A DNA stretch of 64,000 nt from Comamonas thiooxydans (GTDB lineage: Bacteria; Pseudomonadota; Gammaproteobacteria; Burkholderiales; Burkholderiaceae_C): the NCBI RefSeq assembly GCF_000964545.1, contig NZ_BBVD01000009.1, forward strand, positions 1 through 64,000. The letters run 5' to 3'. The notes beneath the pieces are model-generated. The model saw only the letters and a program-made list of their open reading frames with translations. It made no database searches and was not told the DNA's origin. Within the stretch, counting starts at the first letter, position 1, and the number at the start of each line of letters is the position of its first letter. This document shows positions 6,919 through 15,794 of the stretch, one piece after another. A program made the translations under genes and the position numbers.

Positions 6919-7279
6919 AAGATGCCTCTCGAGAAATAAGTGAATGGAATGTCTCTGCAAACGCAGACCTTGCGTAGCAAGAAACCAGTCGCGATAAAGA
7001 CGGAAGCCAGCCTATCAGTTTCTGCGTATGGGCAAGCCCATTTCTCCCTGAAGCCGCTGACATTTTTGACGCCAACTCGCGCTGCGCATTCCAGCGACAG
7101 AACCAGATTCTATGCGGTTTTTGAGCGGGTTCGGCCATCCACAGCGGCTTTTTTCAAGCTTCTTCCGTGTCGGCTTCACCGATTGACAACAATTGACAAA
7201 ATCTGCAGTCCGATCAAGTCATGCAAGGCACCGCCGCAAAGTCTTTTTGCCGCTCCGAAAACAGCCCGCCAGATAGCAA
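6919..7279. other. Gene-free stretch upstream of hupB
   Basis: About 360 bp between the hupB start and the pgsA terminator. It should hold the hupB promoter. Frames across it (for example plus strand 6940-7290) have no coding character. I see short inverted repeats around 6960-6985 but no promoter I would defend. Confidence 0.5.
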
Positions 7280-7304
7280 AAAGCGCTTGATGAACAAGCG
7301 CTTT
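7280..7304 (-). terminator. Terminator after pgsA
   Basis: AAAGCGCTTG (7280-7289) pairs with CAAGCGCTTT (7295-7304). The minus strand continues with a T run. It lies 22 bp after the pgsA stop. Confidence 0.8.
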
Positions 7305-7325
7305 CAGAGAGGTCCATTTCGGATT

Positions 7326-7898
7326 TCAGAGCCTGGCACGAATTTCGGGCAATGCCTTTTGCAGGTAGTAGACCATGGACCAGACGGTCAGCACCGCTGC
7401 AATCCAGATCAGCCACTGCCCCCAGACGCCGGTATCGATCACTCCGAACGCCACTCCGTCATAGAGCAGAAAGGGAATGGCCACCATCTGGGCCATGGTC
7501 TTGGCCTTGCCGATCATGTGCACGGCCACGCTCTTGCTGGCACCGATCTGAGCCATCCATTCACGCAGCGCCGAGATTGCGATCTCGCGTCCGATGATGA
7601 TCAGCGCCACGAACACATCGGCGCGTTGCAGATGAACCAGTACCAGCAGCGATGCACAGACCAGAAATTTGTCGGCAACGGGATCTAGAAAAGCACCGAA
7701 TGCCGATGTCTGATTGAGCTTGCGCGCAAGATAACCATCGAACCAGTCGGTGGCGGCAAACACGATGAACATCACGGTGGCGATGAGATTGCGGGTCGCC
7801 TGATCCAGCGGCGCGTAAAACACCCCCACGATGAGCGGAATCGCCACGATCCGCGTAAGGGTCAGCACAGTAGGGATGGTGAAGAACATGGGTGTCAT
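7326..7898 (-). CDS. pgsA: CDP-diacylglycerol--glycerol-3-phosphate 3-phosphatidyltransferase
   Basis: A 190-residue inner-membrane enzyme that makes phosphatidylglycerol phosphate, the committed step to phosphatidylglycerol and cardiolipin. The CDP-alcohol phosphotransferase motif D-G-x2-A-R-x8-G-x3-D-x3-D is complete (in D-W-F-D-G-Y-L-A-R ... G-A-F-L-D-P-V-A-D). About five hydrophobic segments are present and the length is normal. It is read in the same direction as uvrC, 51 bp downstream, an arrangement common in proteobacteria. Confidence 0.95.
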   Translation of the reverse strand: MTPMFFTIPTVLTLTRIVAIPLIVGVFYAPLDQATRNLIATVMFIVFAATDWFDGYLARKLNQTSAFGAFLDPVADKFLVCASLLVLVHLQRADVFVALIIIGREIAISALREWMAQIGASKSVAVHMIGKAKTMAQMVAIPFLLYDGVAFGVIDTGVWGQWLIWIAAVLTVWSMVYYLQKALPEIRARL

Positions 7899-7949
7899 TG
7901 TGTCACGAGCACGCAGCGCCAGCGCGGATTCGCGCTCGCGCAGCCTGCA

Positions 7950-9902
7950 TCAATGCAGTGCCTTGTAGATTTCTTCGGCCAGCGTTGCGGAAATGCCCTC
8001 CACGGTCATCAGATCGTCCACGCTGGCATCGGCCACGCCGCGCACGCCGCCAAAACGCTGCAGCAATCGCGCCCGCTTCTTGGGCCCCACGCCGGCAATG
8101 TCTTCCAGAGAGCTGCTGCCTGTGCGCACCTTGGCGCGGGCCGCGCGCATGCCGGTGATGGCGAAGCGGTGCGCCTCGTCGCGAATCTGCGCCACCAGCA
8201 TCAGCGCCGCCGAGTCATGGCCCAGGTAGACCTTGTCGCGCCCATCGGCAAACACCAGCTCTTCCAGGCCGACCTTGCGGCCCTCGCCTTTTTCCACGCC
8301 CACGATGCGCGACAGATCAAGGCCCAGTTCCGTGAACACCTCGCGCGCCATGCTGACCTGGCCCTTGCCGCCGTCGACCAGCACCAGATCCGGCAGATGC
8401 GGCTGCTTGCCGGTCAGCTCGGCGCCGCCCGCCTCGCGCTGCGCCTCGGCCACGGGCTTGTAGCGACGCGTGAGCACCTGGCGCATGGCCGCATAGTCGT
8501 CGCCGCCGGTGATGCCTTCGATATTGAAACGGCGGTAATCGCTGCTCTGCATCTTGTGGTGATGGAACACCACGCAGGACGCCTTGGTGCTTTCACCGCT
8601 GGTGTGCGAGATATCGAAGCATTCGATGGTCAGCTCGTCGAGATTCTCGACCGGCAGATCCAGCGCCTCGGCCAGGGCACGCGTGCGCGCCTGTTGCGAG
8701 CCTTCCTCAGCCAGCAGACGGGCCAGCTGGATGTCGGCATTTTTCTGTGCCATCTCCAGCCAGATGCGGCGCTGCTCGCGCGGCTGCTGGACCACGGTGA
8801 TGCGCACGCCGGTCTGCTCGGTCAGCAGTTCCACCAGCCGCTTCTCCACGGGATGGCTGACGATGAGCGTGGGCGGCACGGCCACGCCAACATAGTGCTG
8901 GGCGATGAAGGCCTCCAGCACCAGCTCCTCCACGGGCCGCGCCTCGGCCGCGGCGTCCACCTCCTCCTCGCTGGAGTAGACCGATGCGGCATCGCCCAGA
9001 TTCGCCGGGAAGTAAGGCCTGTCGCCCAGGTGGCGGCCGCCGCGCACCATGGCCAGGTTGACGCAGGCGCGGCCGCCCTGCACGCGCACGGCCAGGATGT
9101 CCACATCCTTGTCGTCCGTGGTTTCGATCGCCTGTTGGTGCAGCACGCGCGACAGGGCCGTGAGCTGGTTGCGCACCTCGGCCGCCTGCTCAAACTCCAG
9201 CTTGTCGGAGTGCGCCATCATGCGCGCTTCAAGCTGCTGCAGCAGCTCGCTGGTTTCGCCGCGCAGCATGGCCTCGGCATTGCGCACATCCAGCGCATAG
9301 GCCTCGGGCGATATCAGATCCACGCAGGGGCCGGTGCAGCGCTTGATCTGATAGAGCAGACAGGGACGGCTGCGGTTGGCAAACACCGTGTCCTCGCAGG
9401 TGCGCAGCCTAAAGACTTTCTGCAGCAGCTGAATGCTTTCCTTGACCGCCCAGGCACTGGGATAGGGGCCGAAGTAGCGGTGCTTCTTGTCCACTGCACC
9501 CCGGTAGTAGGCGATGCGCGGGAACTCCTGAAACGCCGGTTCGCCCTCCTTGCCATCACGATGCGCCACACCGGTGATCTTGAGATAGGGATAGCTTTTG
9601 TCGTCCCTGAACAGGATGTTGTACTTGGGGTACAGCGTCTTGATGAGGTTGTTTTCTAGCAGCAGCGCCTCGGCTTCTGAGCGCACCACCGTGGTCTCCA
9701 GACGCGCGATCTTGCTGACCATATGGCCTATGCGTGTGCCGCCATGGTCCTTCTGGAAATAGCTGGAAACGCGGCGCTTGAGGTTGATGGCCTTGCCCAC
9801 ATAGAGCAGGACACCGGCAGCATCGAAATAGCGATAGACGCCCGGCAATGGCGGCAGCGCGGCCACCTGGGCCAGCAGTTCGGCGGAATGCGTGGAAGAC
9901 AT
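7950..9902 (-). CDS. uvrC: Excinuclease ABC subunit C
   Basis: A 650-residue UvrC from ATG 9902 (M-S-S-T-H-S-A-E); the upstream 25-codon extension is not typical of the family. Parts in order: GIY-YIG nuclease (about residues 12-100, with P-G-V-Y-R-Y and L-Y-V-G-K), cysteine cluster region near 170-185, UVR segment for UvrB contact near 210-250, RNase H-like second nuclease domain (about 360-560, with L-V-D-G-G-K-G-Q), and C-terminal helix-hairpin-helix motifs (G-V-G-P-K-K-R-A). It cuts DNA on both sides of UvrB-bound lesions in nucleotide excision repair. Confidence 0.97.
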   Translation of the reverse strand: MSSTHSAELLAQVAALPPLPGVYRYFDAAGVLLYVGKAINLKRRVSSYFQKDHGGTRIGHMVSKIARLETTVVRSEAEALLLENNLIKTLYPKYNILFRDDKSYPYLKITGVAHRDGKEGEPAFQEFPRIAYYRGAVDKKHRYFGPYPSAWAVKESIQLLQKVFRLRTCEDTVFANRSRPCLLYQIKRCTGPCVDLISPEAYALDVRNAEAMLRGETSELLQQLEARMMAHSDKLEFEQAAEVRNQLTALSRVLHQQAIETTDDKDVDILAVRVQGGRACVNLAMVRGGRHLGDRPYFPANLGDAASVYSSEEEVDAAAEARPVEELVLEAFIAQHYVGVAVPPTLIVSHPVEKRLVELLTEQTGVRITVVQQPREQRRIWLEMAQKNADIQLARLLAEEGSQQARTRALAEALDLPVENLDELTIECFDISHTSGESTKASCVVFHHHKMQSSDYRRFNIEGITGGDDYAAMRQVLTRRYKPVAEAQREAGGAELTGKQPHLPDLVLVDGGKGQVSMAREVFTELGLDLSRIVGVEKGEGRKVGLEELVFADGRDKVYLGHDSAALMLVAQIRDEAHRFAITGMRAARAKVRTGSSSLEDIAGVGPKKRARLLQRFGGVRGVADASVDDLMTVEGISATLAEEIYKALH

Positions 9903-9978
9903 GGGCGCTATTGTCCGCGCATGTGGACGAATCCGGCAGCAAGCGGTGCAAACACCGGGCAGTCTGTAGCACCTCAAT

Positions 9979-10066
9979 AAAAGGAGCTGCTAGCGCCTGA
10001 TCAGATTGAATTTCAGATAGTTTTCAACCTGAAATCTTTATCAATCGAGCGATAGCAGCTCCTTTT
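9979..10066. repeat. Long palindromic repeat (family copy A), probable bidirectional terminator
   Basis: Outer arms AAAAGGAGCTGCTA (9979-9992) and TAGCAGCTCCTTTT (10053-10066) are fully complementary. Inside are further paired blocks, GATTGA/TCAATC and ATTTCAG/CTGAAAT, giving one long hairpin of about 88 bases. T-rich ends on both strands would allow termination both ways. It lies between the end of the Bug gene and the uvrC start. The GCTGCTAGCGC core links it to copies C-G elsewhere in the window. Confidence 0.8.
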
Positions 10067-10107
10067 TTTAGAGCCAAGGATGCAAGGAAACCCCTGCGGC
10101 TTGCAGC

Positions 10108-11094
10108 TTACTCGGCTTCGATCTTGGACGACTTCACCACCTGCGCCCAGTTGCCGTATTCGGTCTTGACCATGGCCGCCAGTTGCTGCGGGCTCATATA
10201 GTCCGCCGTGGCGCCCTGCTCTTCGGCCTTTTTCCTGAAGGCAGGATCCTCCACCACCTTCTTGATATCGGCAGCCAGCTTGTCGATCACGGGCTGCGGC
10301 GTGGCCTTGGGCGCAAACACGGCAAACCAGGAGGTAGCGTTCACGCCCGGATAGCCGGCTTCAGCCGTGGTGGGCACATTGGGCAGACTGGGCAGGCGCA
10401 GCTTGCCCGTTACGGCCAGCACGCGCAGCTTGCCGCTTTGCACATGGGGCATGAAGGGAGGCGCGGTGCCGAAGGTCAGGTCCACCTGGCCGCCCAGCAA
10501 GTCCTGCAACGCCGGACCCGTGCCCTTGTAGGGGACGTGCACCATCTTCACGCCAGCCTGCTGCTCCAGCATGGCGCCCGTCACATGCTGCAGCGAGCCG
10601 TTGCCCGACGAGGCATAGTTGAGCTTGCCGGGATTGGCCTTGGTGTAGTTCACCAGTTCGGCCAGAGTCTTCACCGGCAGCTCGGAGCGCACCACGATGA
10701 TCTGCGGTGCCGACAGCACATTGGCCACGGGGGCAAAGTCGCCCTGCTCCCAGCTCTTGGCCTTGGTCAGGTGGGGCGAGATGACGTGGTAGCCCGAGTA
10801 CTGCATCAGCAGCGTGTAGCCGTCGGCATCCGCACGCTTGACCAGATTGGCGGCAATGGCGCCGTTGCCGCCGCCCTTGTTGTCCACCACCACCGATTGC
10901 CCCATCACCGGCGCCAGCGCCTGTGCGGCCATGCGGCCGGCCAGATCTGTGGTGCCGCCTGCGGCTGCGGGCACGATCATCAGCACGGTTTTGCTGGGAT
11001 AGCTGCCCTGGGCCATGGCCGGGGCGCTGGCCAGACCGGCGGCGGCAGTAGCCGCAGCCAGCATGAAATAAAGGCGTTGACGTTGAACAGTCAT
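10108..11094 (-). CDS. Bug-family (TctC-like) periplasmic substrate-binding protein
   Basis: A 328-residue protein from ATG 11094, which has AAGGAG upstream; the longer frame runs into the intergenic region. It has a signal peptide ending A-P-A-M-A/Q-G-S-Y-P. The mature part carries Bug-family blocks: Y-P-S-K-T-V-L-M-I-V-P, A-A-G-G-T-T-D, V-D-N-K-G-G-G-N-G and G-T-G-P-A-L-Q-D-L-L-G-G-Q-V-D. Bug proteins bind small carboxylates. Many, like this one, have no membrane transporter genes beside them. Position behind the CoA-transferase and lyase genes suggests the ligand is the acid they degrade. Confidence 0.9.
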   Translation of the reverse strand: MTVQRQRLYFMLAAATAAAGLASAPAMAQGSYPSKTVLMIVPAAAGGTTDLAGRMAAQALAPVMGQSVVVDNKGGGNGAIAANLVKRADADGYTLLMQYSGYHVISPHLTKAKSWEQGDFAPVANVLSAPQIIVVRSELPVKTLAELVNYTKANPGKLNYASSGNGSLQHVTGAMLEQQAGVKMVHVPYKGTGPALQDLLGGQVDLTFGTAPPFMPHVQSGKLRVLAVTGKLRLPSLPNVPTTAEAGYPGVNATSWFAVFAPKATPQPVIDKLAADIKKVVEDPAFRKKAEEQGATADYMSPQQLAAMVKTEYGNWAQVVKSSKIEAE

Positions 11095-11173
11095 GTTTGT
11101 CTCCTTGTTGGAATGTTGAACTGCGCCAGCTCCTTCCCCCGAAAGAGCCGCTGCAGCGGGGGCAAAAACCGTC

Positions 11174-12166
11174 TCAGGCCCTGGCCTGGGCGCGTTCCTT
11201 AATCTCGGCAAAATCCGCGGGCGGCCGGTGCAGATCCCAGCGCGCACCGGCCTTGACGATCTGACTGGGCGTCTCGTGCCCTATCAGTGCGGGCAGGCTG
11301 CGCGCGGCCGCGACGATGCGATCCAGGTCCGTGCCCGTGTCATAGCCCATGAGCTGCAGCGCATGCACGATCTCTTCGGTGCAGGCATTGCCCGAGGCGC
11401 CCGGCGCATAGGGACAGCCGCCCAGACCGCCAATCGAGGCGTCAAAGCGATCCGCTCCCGCAGCGATGGAGGCCAGCACATTGGCCAGCGCCATGCCGCG
11501 CGTGTTGTGGAAATGCAGGGTCAGGCCCAGCTGCGGCCAGCGCGCCTTGAAGGCCAGGACCATGGAATGCACCTGGCTGGGATAGGCCATGCCCGTGGTG
11601 TCGCACAGCGTGATGCCCTGCACGCCCAGATCGGTAAAGCGCTGCACCCAGGCCAGCACTTCGGCCTCGGCCACATCGCCCTCCATGGGGCAGCCAAAGC
11701 AGCAGGAAAGCGACACGTTGACGGGCGTTGCCGCCTGCTGCGCCGTGGCGATCACCTGCCTGAGCGCCTCGAAGGACTGGCTGCGCTGCATGCGCAGATT
11801 GCAGAGGTTGTGCGTCTCGCTGACCGACATCACCAGATTGAGCTCGTCAGTCTGCGCATCGATGGCGCGCTCCGCGCCGCGCACATTGGGCACCAGCGCC
11901 GTGTAGACCGTGCCCGGTCGGCGCGCAATCTCGCGCATCACGATCTCGCCGTCGCGCAGGGCCGGGATGGCCTTGGGCGAGACAAAGGCCGTGACTTCGA
12001 TCTTGGACAGGCCCGCCTCGGACAGCGCATTGACCAGCGCGATCTTGTCCTCGGTGGGCACGAAGGCCTGCTCCATCTGCAGACCGTCGCGCGTGCCGAC
12101 TTCGTTCATATGGATGCGGCGACCCGCACCAATCCACACCGTAGCATTCAGGTCGGCGGCCATCAT
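11174..12166 (-). CDS. HMG-CoA lyase-like enzyme (DRE-TIM family)
   Basis: A 330-residue TIM-barrel lyase. N-E-V-G-T-R-D-G-L-Q near residues 21-30 gives the metal and catalytic residues. H-x-H (L-H-F-H-N-T-R-G) supplies metal ligands, and the loop G-L-G-G-C-P-Y-A-P-G-A-S-G-N carries the active-site Cys. Members split 3-hydroxy-3-methylglutaryl-CoA or related 3-hydroxyacyl-CoAs such as citramalyl-CoA. The exact substrate cannot be read from sequence. Its start overlaps the CoA-transferase stop (ATGA), so the two are translationally coupled and probably act in sequence: activation to CoA ester, then cleavage. Confidence 0.9.
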   Translation of the reverse strand: MMAADLNATVWIGAGRRIHMNEVGTRDGLQMEQAFVPTEDKIALVNALSEAGLSKIEVTAFVSPKAIPALRDGEIVMREIARRPGTVYTALVPNVRGAERAIDAQTDELNLVMSVSETHNLCNLRMQRSQSFEALRQVIATAQQAATPVNVSLSCCFGCPMEGDVAEAEVLAWVQRFTDLGVQGITLCDTTGMAYPSQVHSMVLAFKARWPQLGLTLHFHNTRGMALANVLASIAAGADRFDASIGGLGGCPYAPGASGNACTEEIVHALQLMGYDTGTDLDRIVAAARSLPALIGHETPSQIVKAGARWDLHRPPADFAEIKERAQARA

Positions 12167-13395
12167 TGGACAATCCCCTTGGCGCGCAGCTGCGCGATCT
12201 GCTCGGCGCTCAGGCCGATCTCGGCCAGCACGGCATCGGTGTCGTCGCCCACATGGGGGGCGCTGCTGCGCACTGTTCCCGGCGTCAACGAAAGCTTGGG
12301 CACCACGCCGGGCACCTGCAGCTCGAAACCATCGCGGGTGCGCTGGGTCAGAATCATCTCGCGCGCCTGGTAATGCGGATCCTCGGCAATATCCTTGGCC
12401 GTGTAGACCTTGCCGGCCGGCACGCGTGCCGCGCCCAGCTCGTCCATCACCGTCTGCACGCTGCGCGCCTGCGTCCAGGCGCCAATCGCGGCATCAATCT
12501 CGGCCACGCGCTGGACGCGGCCCGCGTTGTCGGCCAGATCGGGCGCATCGGCCAGATCCTGACGGCCGATGGCCGTCATGAGTCGCTTGAAGATGGAGTC
12601 GCCATTGCCCGCCACCAGCACCCAGCCATCCTGGCAGGGGTAGGCATTCGAGGGTGCAATGCCCGGCAGCGCGCTGCCGGCGGCCTCGCGCACGGCGCCA
12701 AAGGCACTGTACTCGGGGATCAGGCTCTCCATGATGTTGAACACGGCCTCATGCAGGGCCACATCGATCACCTGGCCGGGACCGCCGTTCACCTTGCGGT
12801 GATACAGAGCCATCATCACGCCGATCACGCCGTGCAGGGCCGCCAGCGTATCGCCGATCGACACGCCCACGCGTACCGGCACCCGGCCCGGCTCGGCCGT
12901 CAGATGGCGCAGCCCGCCCATGGCTTCGCCGATCACGCCAAAGCCCGGCAGATCGCGATAGGGGCCGGTCTGGCCGTAGCCAGAGATGCGCAGGATCACC
13001 AGGCCTGGGTTGATGGCGTGCAGCTCCTCGGGCGACATGCCCCAGCCCTCCAGCGTGCCGGGACGGAAGTTCTCGACCAGCACGTCGGCTTCGGCAATCA
13101 GCTGGCGCGCCACGGACTGCGCCTCCTGCTGGCGCAGATCGAGCGCGACCGAGCGCTTGTTGCGCGACTGCACCTGCCACCAGACGGAGGTGCCTTCCTT
13201 GATCAGGCGCCAGTTGCGCAGAGGATCGCCAGCACCGGGCGCTTCGATCTTGATGACATCGGCACCAAACTCGCCCAGGGTCTTGCCACAGAAGGGGCCG
13301 GCAATCAGCTGGCCCATTTCCACCACTTTCACACCTTCCAGCGCGCGCGGCGTGGCAGTCTGTGTGGCAGGGTCTTGGATATTCATCGTCGTCAT
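12163..13395 (-). CDS. CaiB/BaiF family (class III) CoA-transferase
   Basis: A 410-residue protein from ATG 13395; ATG 13386 is an alternative. It shows the class III CoA-transferase fold signatures: L-E-G-V-K-V-V-E-M near residue 20, A-G-P-F-C-G-K-T-L-G-E-F-G-A-D-V-I-K-I-E, N-K-R-S-V-A-L-D-L, V-E-N-F-R-P-G-T and I-S-G-Y-G-Q-T-G-P-Y. These enzymes move CoA between carboxylic acids. It heads a minus-strand operon with the lyase and Bug genes and is divergent from the LysR gene, its likely regulator. Confidence 0.92.
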   Translation of the reverse strand: MTTMNIQDPATQTATPRALEGVKVVEMGQLIAGPFCGKTLGEFGADVIKIEAPGAGDPLRNWRLIKEGTSVWWQVQSRNKRSVALDLRQQEAQSVARQLIAEADVLVENFRPGTLEGWGMSPEELHAINPGLVILRISGYGQTGPYRDLPGFGVIGEAMGGLRHLTAEPGRVPVRVGVSIGDTLAALHGVIGVMMALYHRKVNGGPGQVIDVALHEAVFNIMESLIPEYSAFGAVREAAGSALPGIAPSNAYPCQDGWVLVAGNGDSIFKRLMTAIGRQDLADAPDLADNAGRVQRVAEIDAAIGAWTQARSVQTVMDELGAARVPAGKVYTAKDIAEDPHYQAREMILTQRTRDGFELQVPGVVPKLSLTPGTVRSSAPHVGDDTDAVLAEIGLSAEQIAQLRAKGIVQ

Positions 13396-13559
13396 CCGTT
13401 TGTCTCTCGATGGTTGTCTTGCTGTGCCGCTTTGCGTTGACCAACACCAGGCAAAACGGCTTTTCAATCATCTTGCCCTTGAAGATCAGTCCTGCAAAAC
13501 GCTGAAATGCGAAGCTGCCATCGCATTTGGGCATAGCCAGGCGGGATAATGCAGTCCTC
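13396..13559. promoter_or_regulatory. Divergent intergenic region between the CoA-transferase operon and the LysR gene
   Basis: 164 bp hold the promoters for both directions. LysR regulators usually bind such regions through T-N11-A motifs. Several imperfect candidates exist and I cannot single one out. The spacing and divergence are the evidence. Confidence 0.5.
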
Positions 13560-14474
13560 ATGAAACTGGACCCGATCACCCTGCGCCTGTTTGTGGCCGT
13601 GATGGAGGAGAACGCCATCGCGCGTGCCGCGGCACGCGAGCACATAGCCCCCTCGGCCGCCAGCCGCCGCCTGGCCGAGCTGGAGGGCCAGTTGCAGCTT
13701 GAACTGTTCACACGCAGCAACCGTGGCAGCCAGCCCACGGCCGCCGCCTACGCCCTGCTGAACATGGCGCGCGGCGTGCTCAACGAGCTGGACGGCATCG
13801 CCACGCAGATGAAGGGCTATGCCCAGGGCGGCGAGCAAGGCCTGCGCGGCCATGTGAGGGTAATGGCGAATATTTCTAGCATCACCCAGTTTCTGCCGGC
13901 CCAGCTGCAAAGCTTTCTGAGCCGGCACCCGCTGGTGGACGTGCGGCTGCAGGAGCGCGTGAGCACCGATATCGCGCGCGCCGTGGCAGACAACGAAGCC
14001 GATATCGGCCTGCTCAACAACGGCAGCTACGGCAGCAAGATTAGCCTGCGCCCCTATCGCCGGGACCGGCTGGCCGTGGTCATGCCTCGATCGCATCCGC
14101 TGGCCGGCGAGCACAGACTGCGCCTGGAACAAGTCCTCGAGCATGATCTGATCGGCATGCATGCCGACAGCGCACTCAACCATCTCATCACCCGCTCTGC
14201 CGCCGATCAGGGCCTGCAGCCGCGCCTGCGCATGAAAGTCACCGGCTATGACGCCCTGTGCCTGATGGTGGCCGCCGGCCTGGGCGTGGGCATTCTTCCC
14301 GAGGGCAGCGCCCATATCTACATGGGCGCCCTGCCCTTGCGCTGCATCCGCCTGGACGAAGTCTGGGCGGAGCGCCAGCTCATGCTCTGCGTACGCTCCC
14401 AGGACGCACTCTCGCCCGTCGCGCAACTGCTGGTCGAGCACCTGTGCCAGAGCGCCTCAACCGATAAAAACTGA
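13560..14474 (+). CDS. LysR-family transcriptional regulator
   Basis: 304 residues. The N-terminal winged HTH (M-K-L-D-P-I-T-L-R-L-F-V-A-V-M-E, A-A-x-E-H-I-A-P-S-A-A-S-R-R-L-A-E-L-E) is the canonical LysR signature. The effector domain follows from about residue 90, with A-D-I-G-L-L and V-A-A-G-L-G-V-G-I-L-P-E-G. It is divergent from the CoA-transferase/lyase/Bug operon, so that operon is the probable target and its substrate or CoA ester the likely inducer. A four-base gap separates it from earP, so some earP expression may come from this promoter. Confidence 0.93.
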   Translation: MKLDPITLRLFVAVMEENAIARAAAREHIAPSAASRRLAELEGQLQLELFTRSNRGSQPTAAAYALLNMARGVLNELDGIATQMKGYAQGGEQGLRGHVRVMANISSITQFLPAQLQSFLSRHPLVDVRLQERVSTDIARAVADNEADIGLLNNGSYGSKISLRPYRRDRLAVVMPRSHPLAGEHRLRLEQVLEHDLIGMHADSALNHLITRSAADQGLQPRLRMKVTGYDALCLMVAAGLGVGILPEGSAHIYMGALPLRCIRLDEVWAERQLMLCVRSQDALSPVAQLLVEHLCQSASTDKN

Positions 14475-14478
14475 ACCC

Positions 14479-15600
14479 ATGCCTGATTTCTCACCAATGC
14501 CTCTGCCCGCCCCCGGGACGCCCAATCCGTCGCTGTGCTGGGACATCTTCTGCCAGGTCATAGACAACTTTGGCGACGTGGGCGTGTGCTGGCGCACGGC
14601 CGCAGAACTCGCCGCACGCGGCCAACAGGTACGCCTGTGGATGGACGATGCCAGTGCCCTGCAATGGATGGCACCTCAGCCCTGGCCGCCGGGCTTGAGC
14701 GTGCATGCCTGGCCTGTGCAAGCTGCTGACATCCCTGCGCCAATCGGCGATGTGGTCATCGAGGCATTCGGCTGCGAGATTCCCGCAGCATTTCTGAGCG
14801 CCATTGCAGACAAGGCGTCGAAGAGCAAGCCTCCAGTCTGGATCAACCTCGAATATCTCTCGGCCGAAGACTATGTGGAGCGCTGCCATCGCCTGCCCTC
14901 ACGCATCATGAGCGGCCCTGCTGCCGGGCTGACACGCTGGTTCTTCTACCCCGGCTTCACGGCTGCCACCGGCTCGCTGGTGCGCGAGCAGAACCTGGCA
15001 CAGCGCCAGCAGACCTTCATGGCGCAGCGCGAATCATGGCGCCGCGCAGCAGGCATTCAGCATGACGAATGCGCCGTCTCGCTGTTTTGCTACGAGCCTG
15101 CCGCCCTGCCCCGGTTGCTCGCGCAGCTCTCGGACAAGCAGGCGCTCAATGCCAGGCTGCTGGTAACCCCGGGACGCGCAACGGCTGCCGTGCAGGCGCT
15201 GCCCGAAGCGCAGCAGATGCAGCCGGTCTATCTGCAAGCCCGCCCTCAGGCCCGGTTCGACGAAATGCTCTGGGGCTGCGACCTGAACCTGGTGCGTGGC
15301 GAGGATTCCCTGGTACGTGCGCTCTGGGCGGGCCAGCCCATGGTCTGGCAGATCTACCCTCAGCATGACAACGCCCACCACGACAAGCTGAATGCCTTTC
15401 TCGACTGGCTCCAGGCCCCGGACAGCCTCAGGCGCTTTCACCACACCTGGAACGGCATGACCGCACCGCAAACATTGCCTTTGCTGACGCGCGAAATGCT
15501 CAATGAATGGGCCTGCTGCATCAGGGCTGCGCGCAGCAGATTGACGGAACAAACCGAGCTGATTGCGCAGCTTCAAGCTTTTGTCGCCGAAAAAAGCTAA
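14479..15600 (+). CDS. earP: EF-P arginine rhamnosyltransferase EarP
   Basis: A 373-residue EarP (DUF2331). It transfers rhamnose from dTDP-rhamnose to a specific arginine of elongation factor P, needed for EF-P to rescue ribosomes at proline stretches. Visible family blocks: C-Q-V-I-D-N-F-G-D-V-G-V-C-W-R near residues 26-40, I-N-L-E-Y-L-S-A-E, and the nucleotide-sugar site N-L-V-R-G-E-D-S-L-V-R-A-L-W-A-G-Q-P near 272-290. efp follows 195 bp downstream in the same direction, and its residue 32 is Arg as this modification system requires. Confidence 0.96.
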   Translation: MPDFSPMPLPAPGTPNPSLCWDIFCQVIDNFGDVGVCWRTAAELAARGQQVRLWMDDASALQWMAPQPWPPGLSVHAWPVQAADIPAPIGDVVIEAFGCEIPAAFLSAIADKASKSKPPVWINLEYLSAEDYVERCHRLPSRIMSGPAAGLTRWFFYPGFTAATGSLVREQNLAQRQQTFMAQRESWRRAAGIQHDECAVSLFCYEPAALPRLLAQLSDKQALNARLLVTPGRATAAVQALPEAQQMQPVYLQARPQARFDEMLWGCDLNLVRGEDSLVRALWAGQPMVWQIYPQHDNAHHDKLNAFLDWLQAPDSLRRFHHTWNGMTAPQTLPLLTREMLNEWACCIRAARSRLTEQTELIAQLQAFVAEKS

Positions 15601-15794
15601 AATCCACGTTTTGCCTCTCTGAGGGCAGTCGCAGCCGGTATGCCGAGCGATCTTGCTTTCGGGGTCGCGCCCCGCCGCGGTACATGCGGCAGGCCCCGCC
15701 GCCGCACCTTTGATGCGTTGCTTTCTCCAGCGACCATTGCGAACAGCTTGCCTGCCGTGTAGAGCGGCTCCAACCTTTCAAACGCAAGCAAGCC

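Noticed and set aside
6940..7290. A 116-codon plus-strand frame in the hupB upstream region
   Set aside because: No ribosome site, no recognisable domain and composition unlike a real protein; it overlaps the hupB promoter region and the pgsA terminator.
7953..9659. A 568-codon open frame antisense to uvrC
   Set aside because: Its composition is the shadow of a GC-rich gene (His, Gln, Ala and Arg in excess); uvrC on the other strand is beyond doubt.
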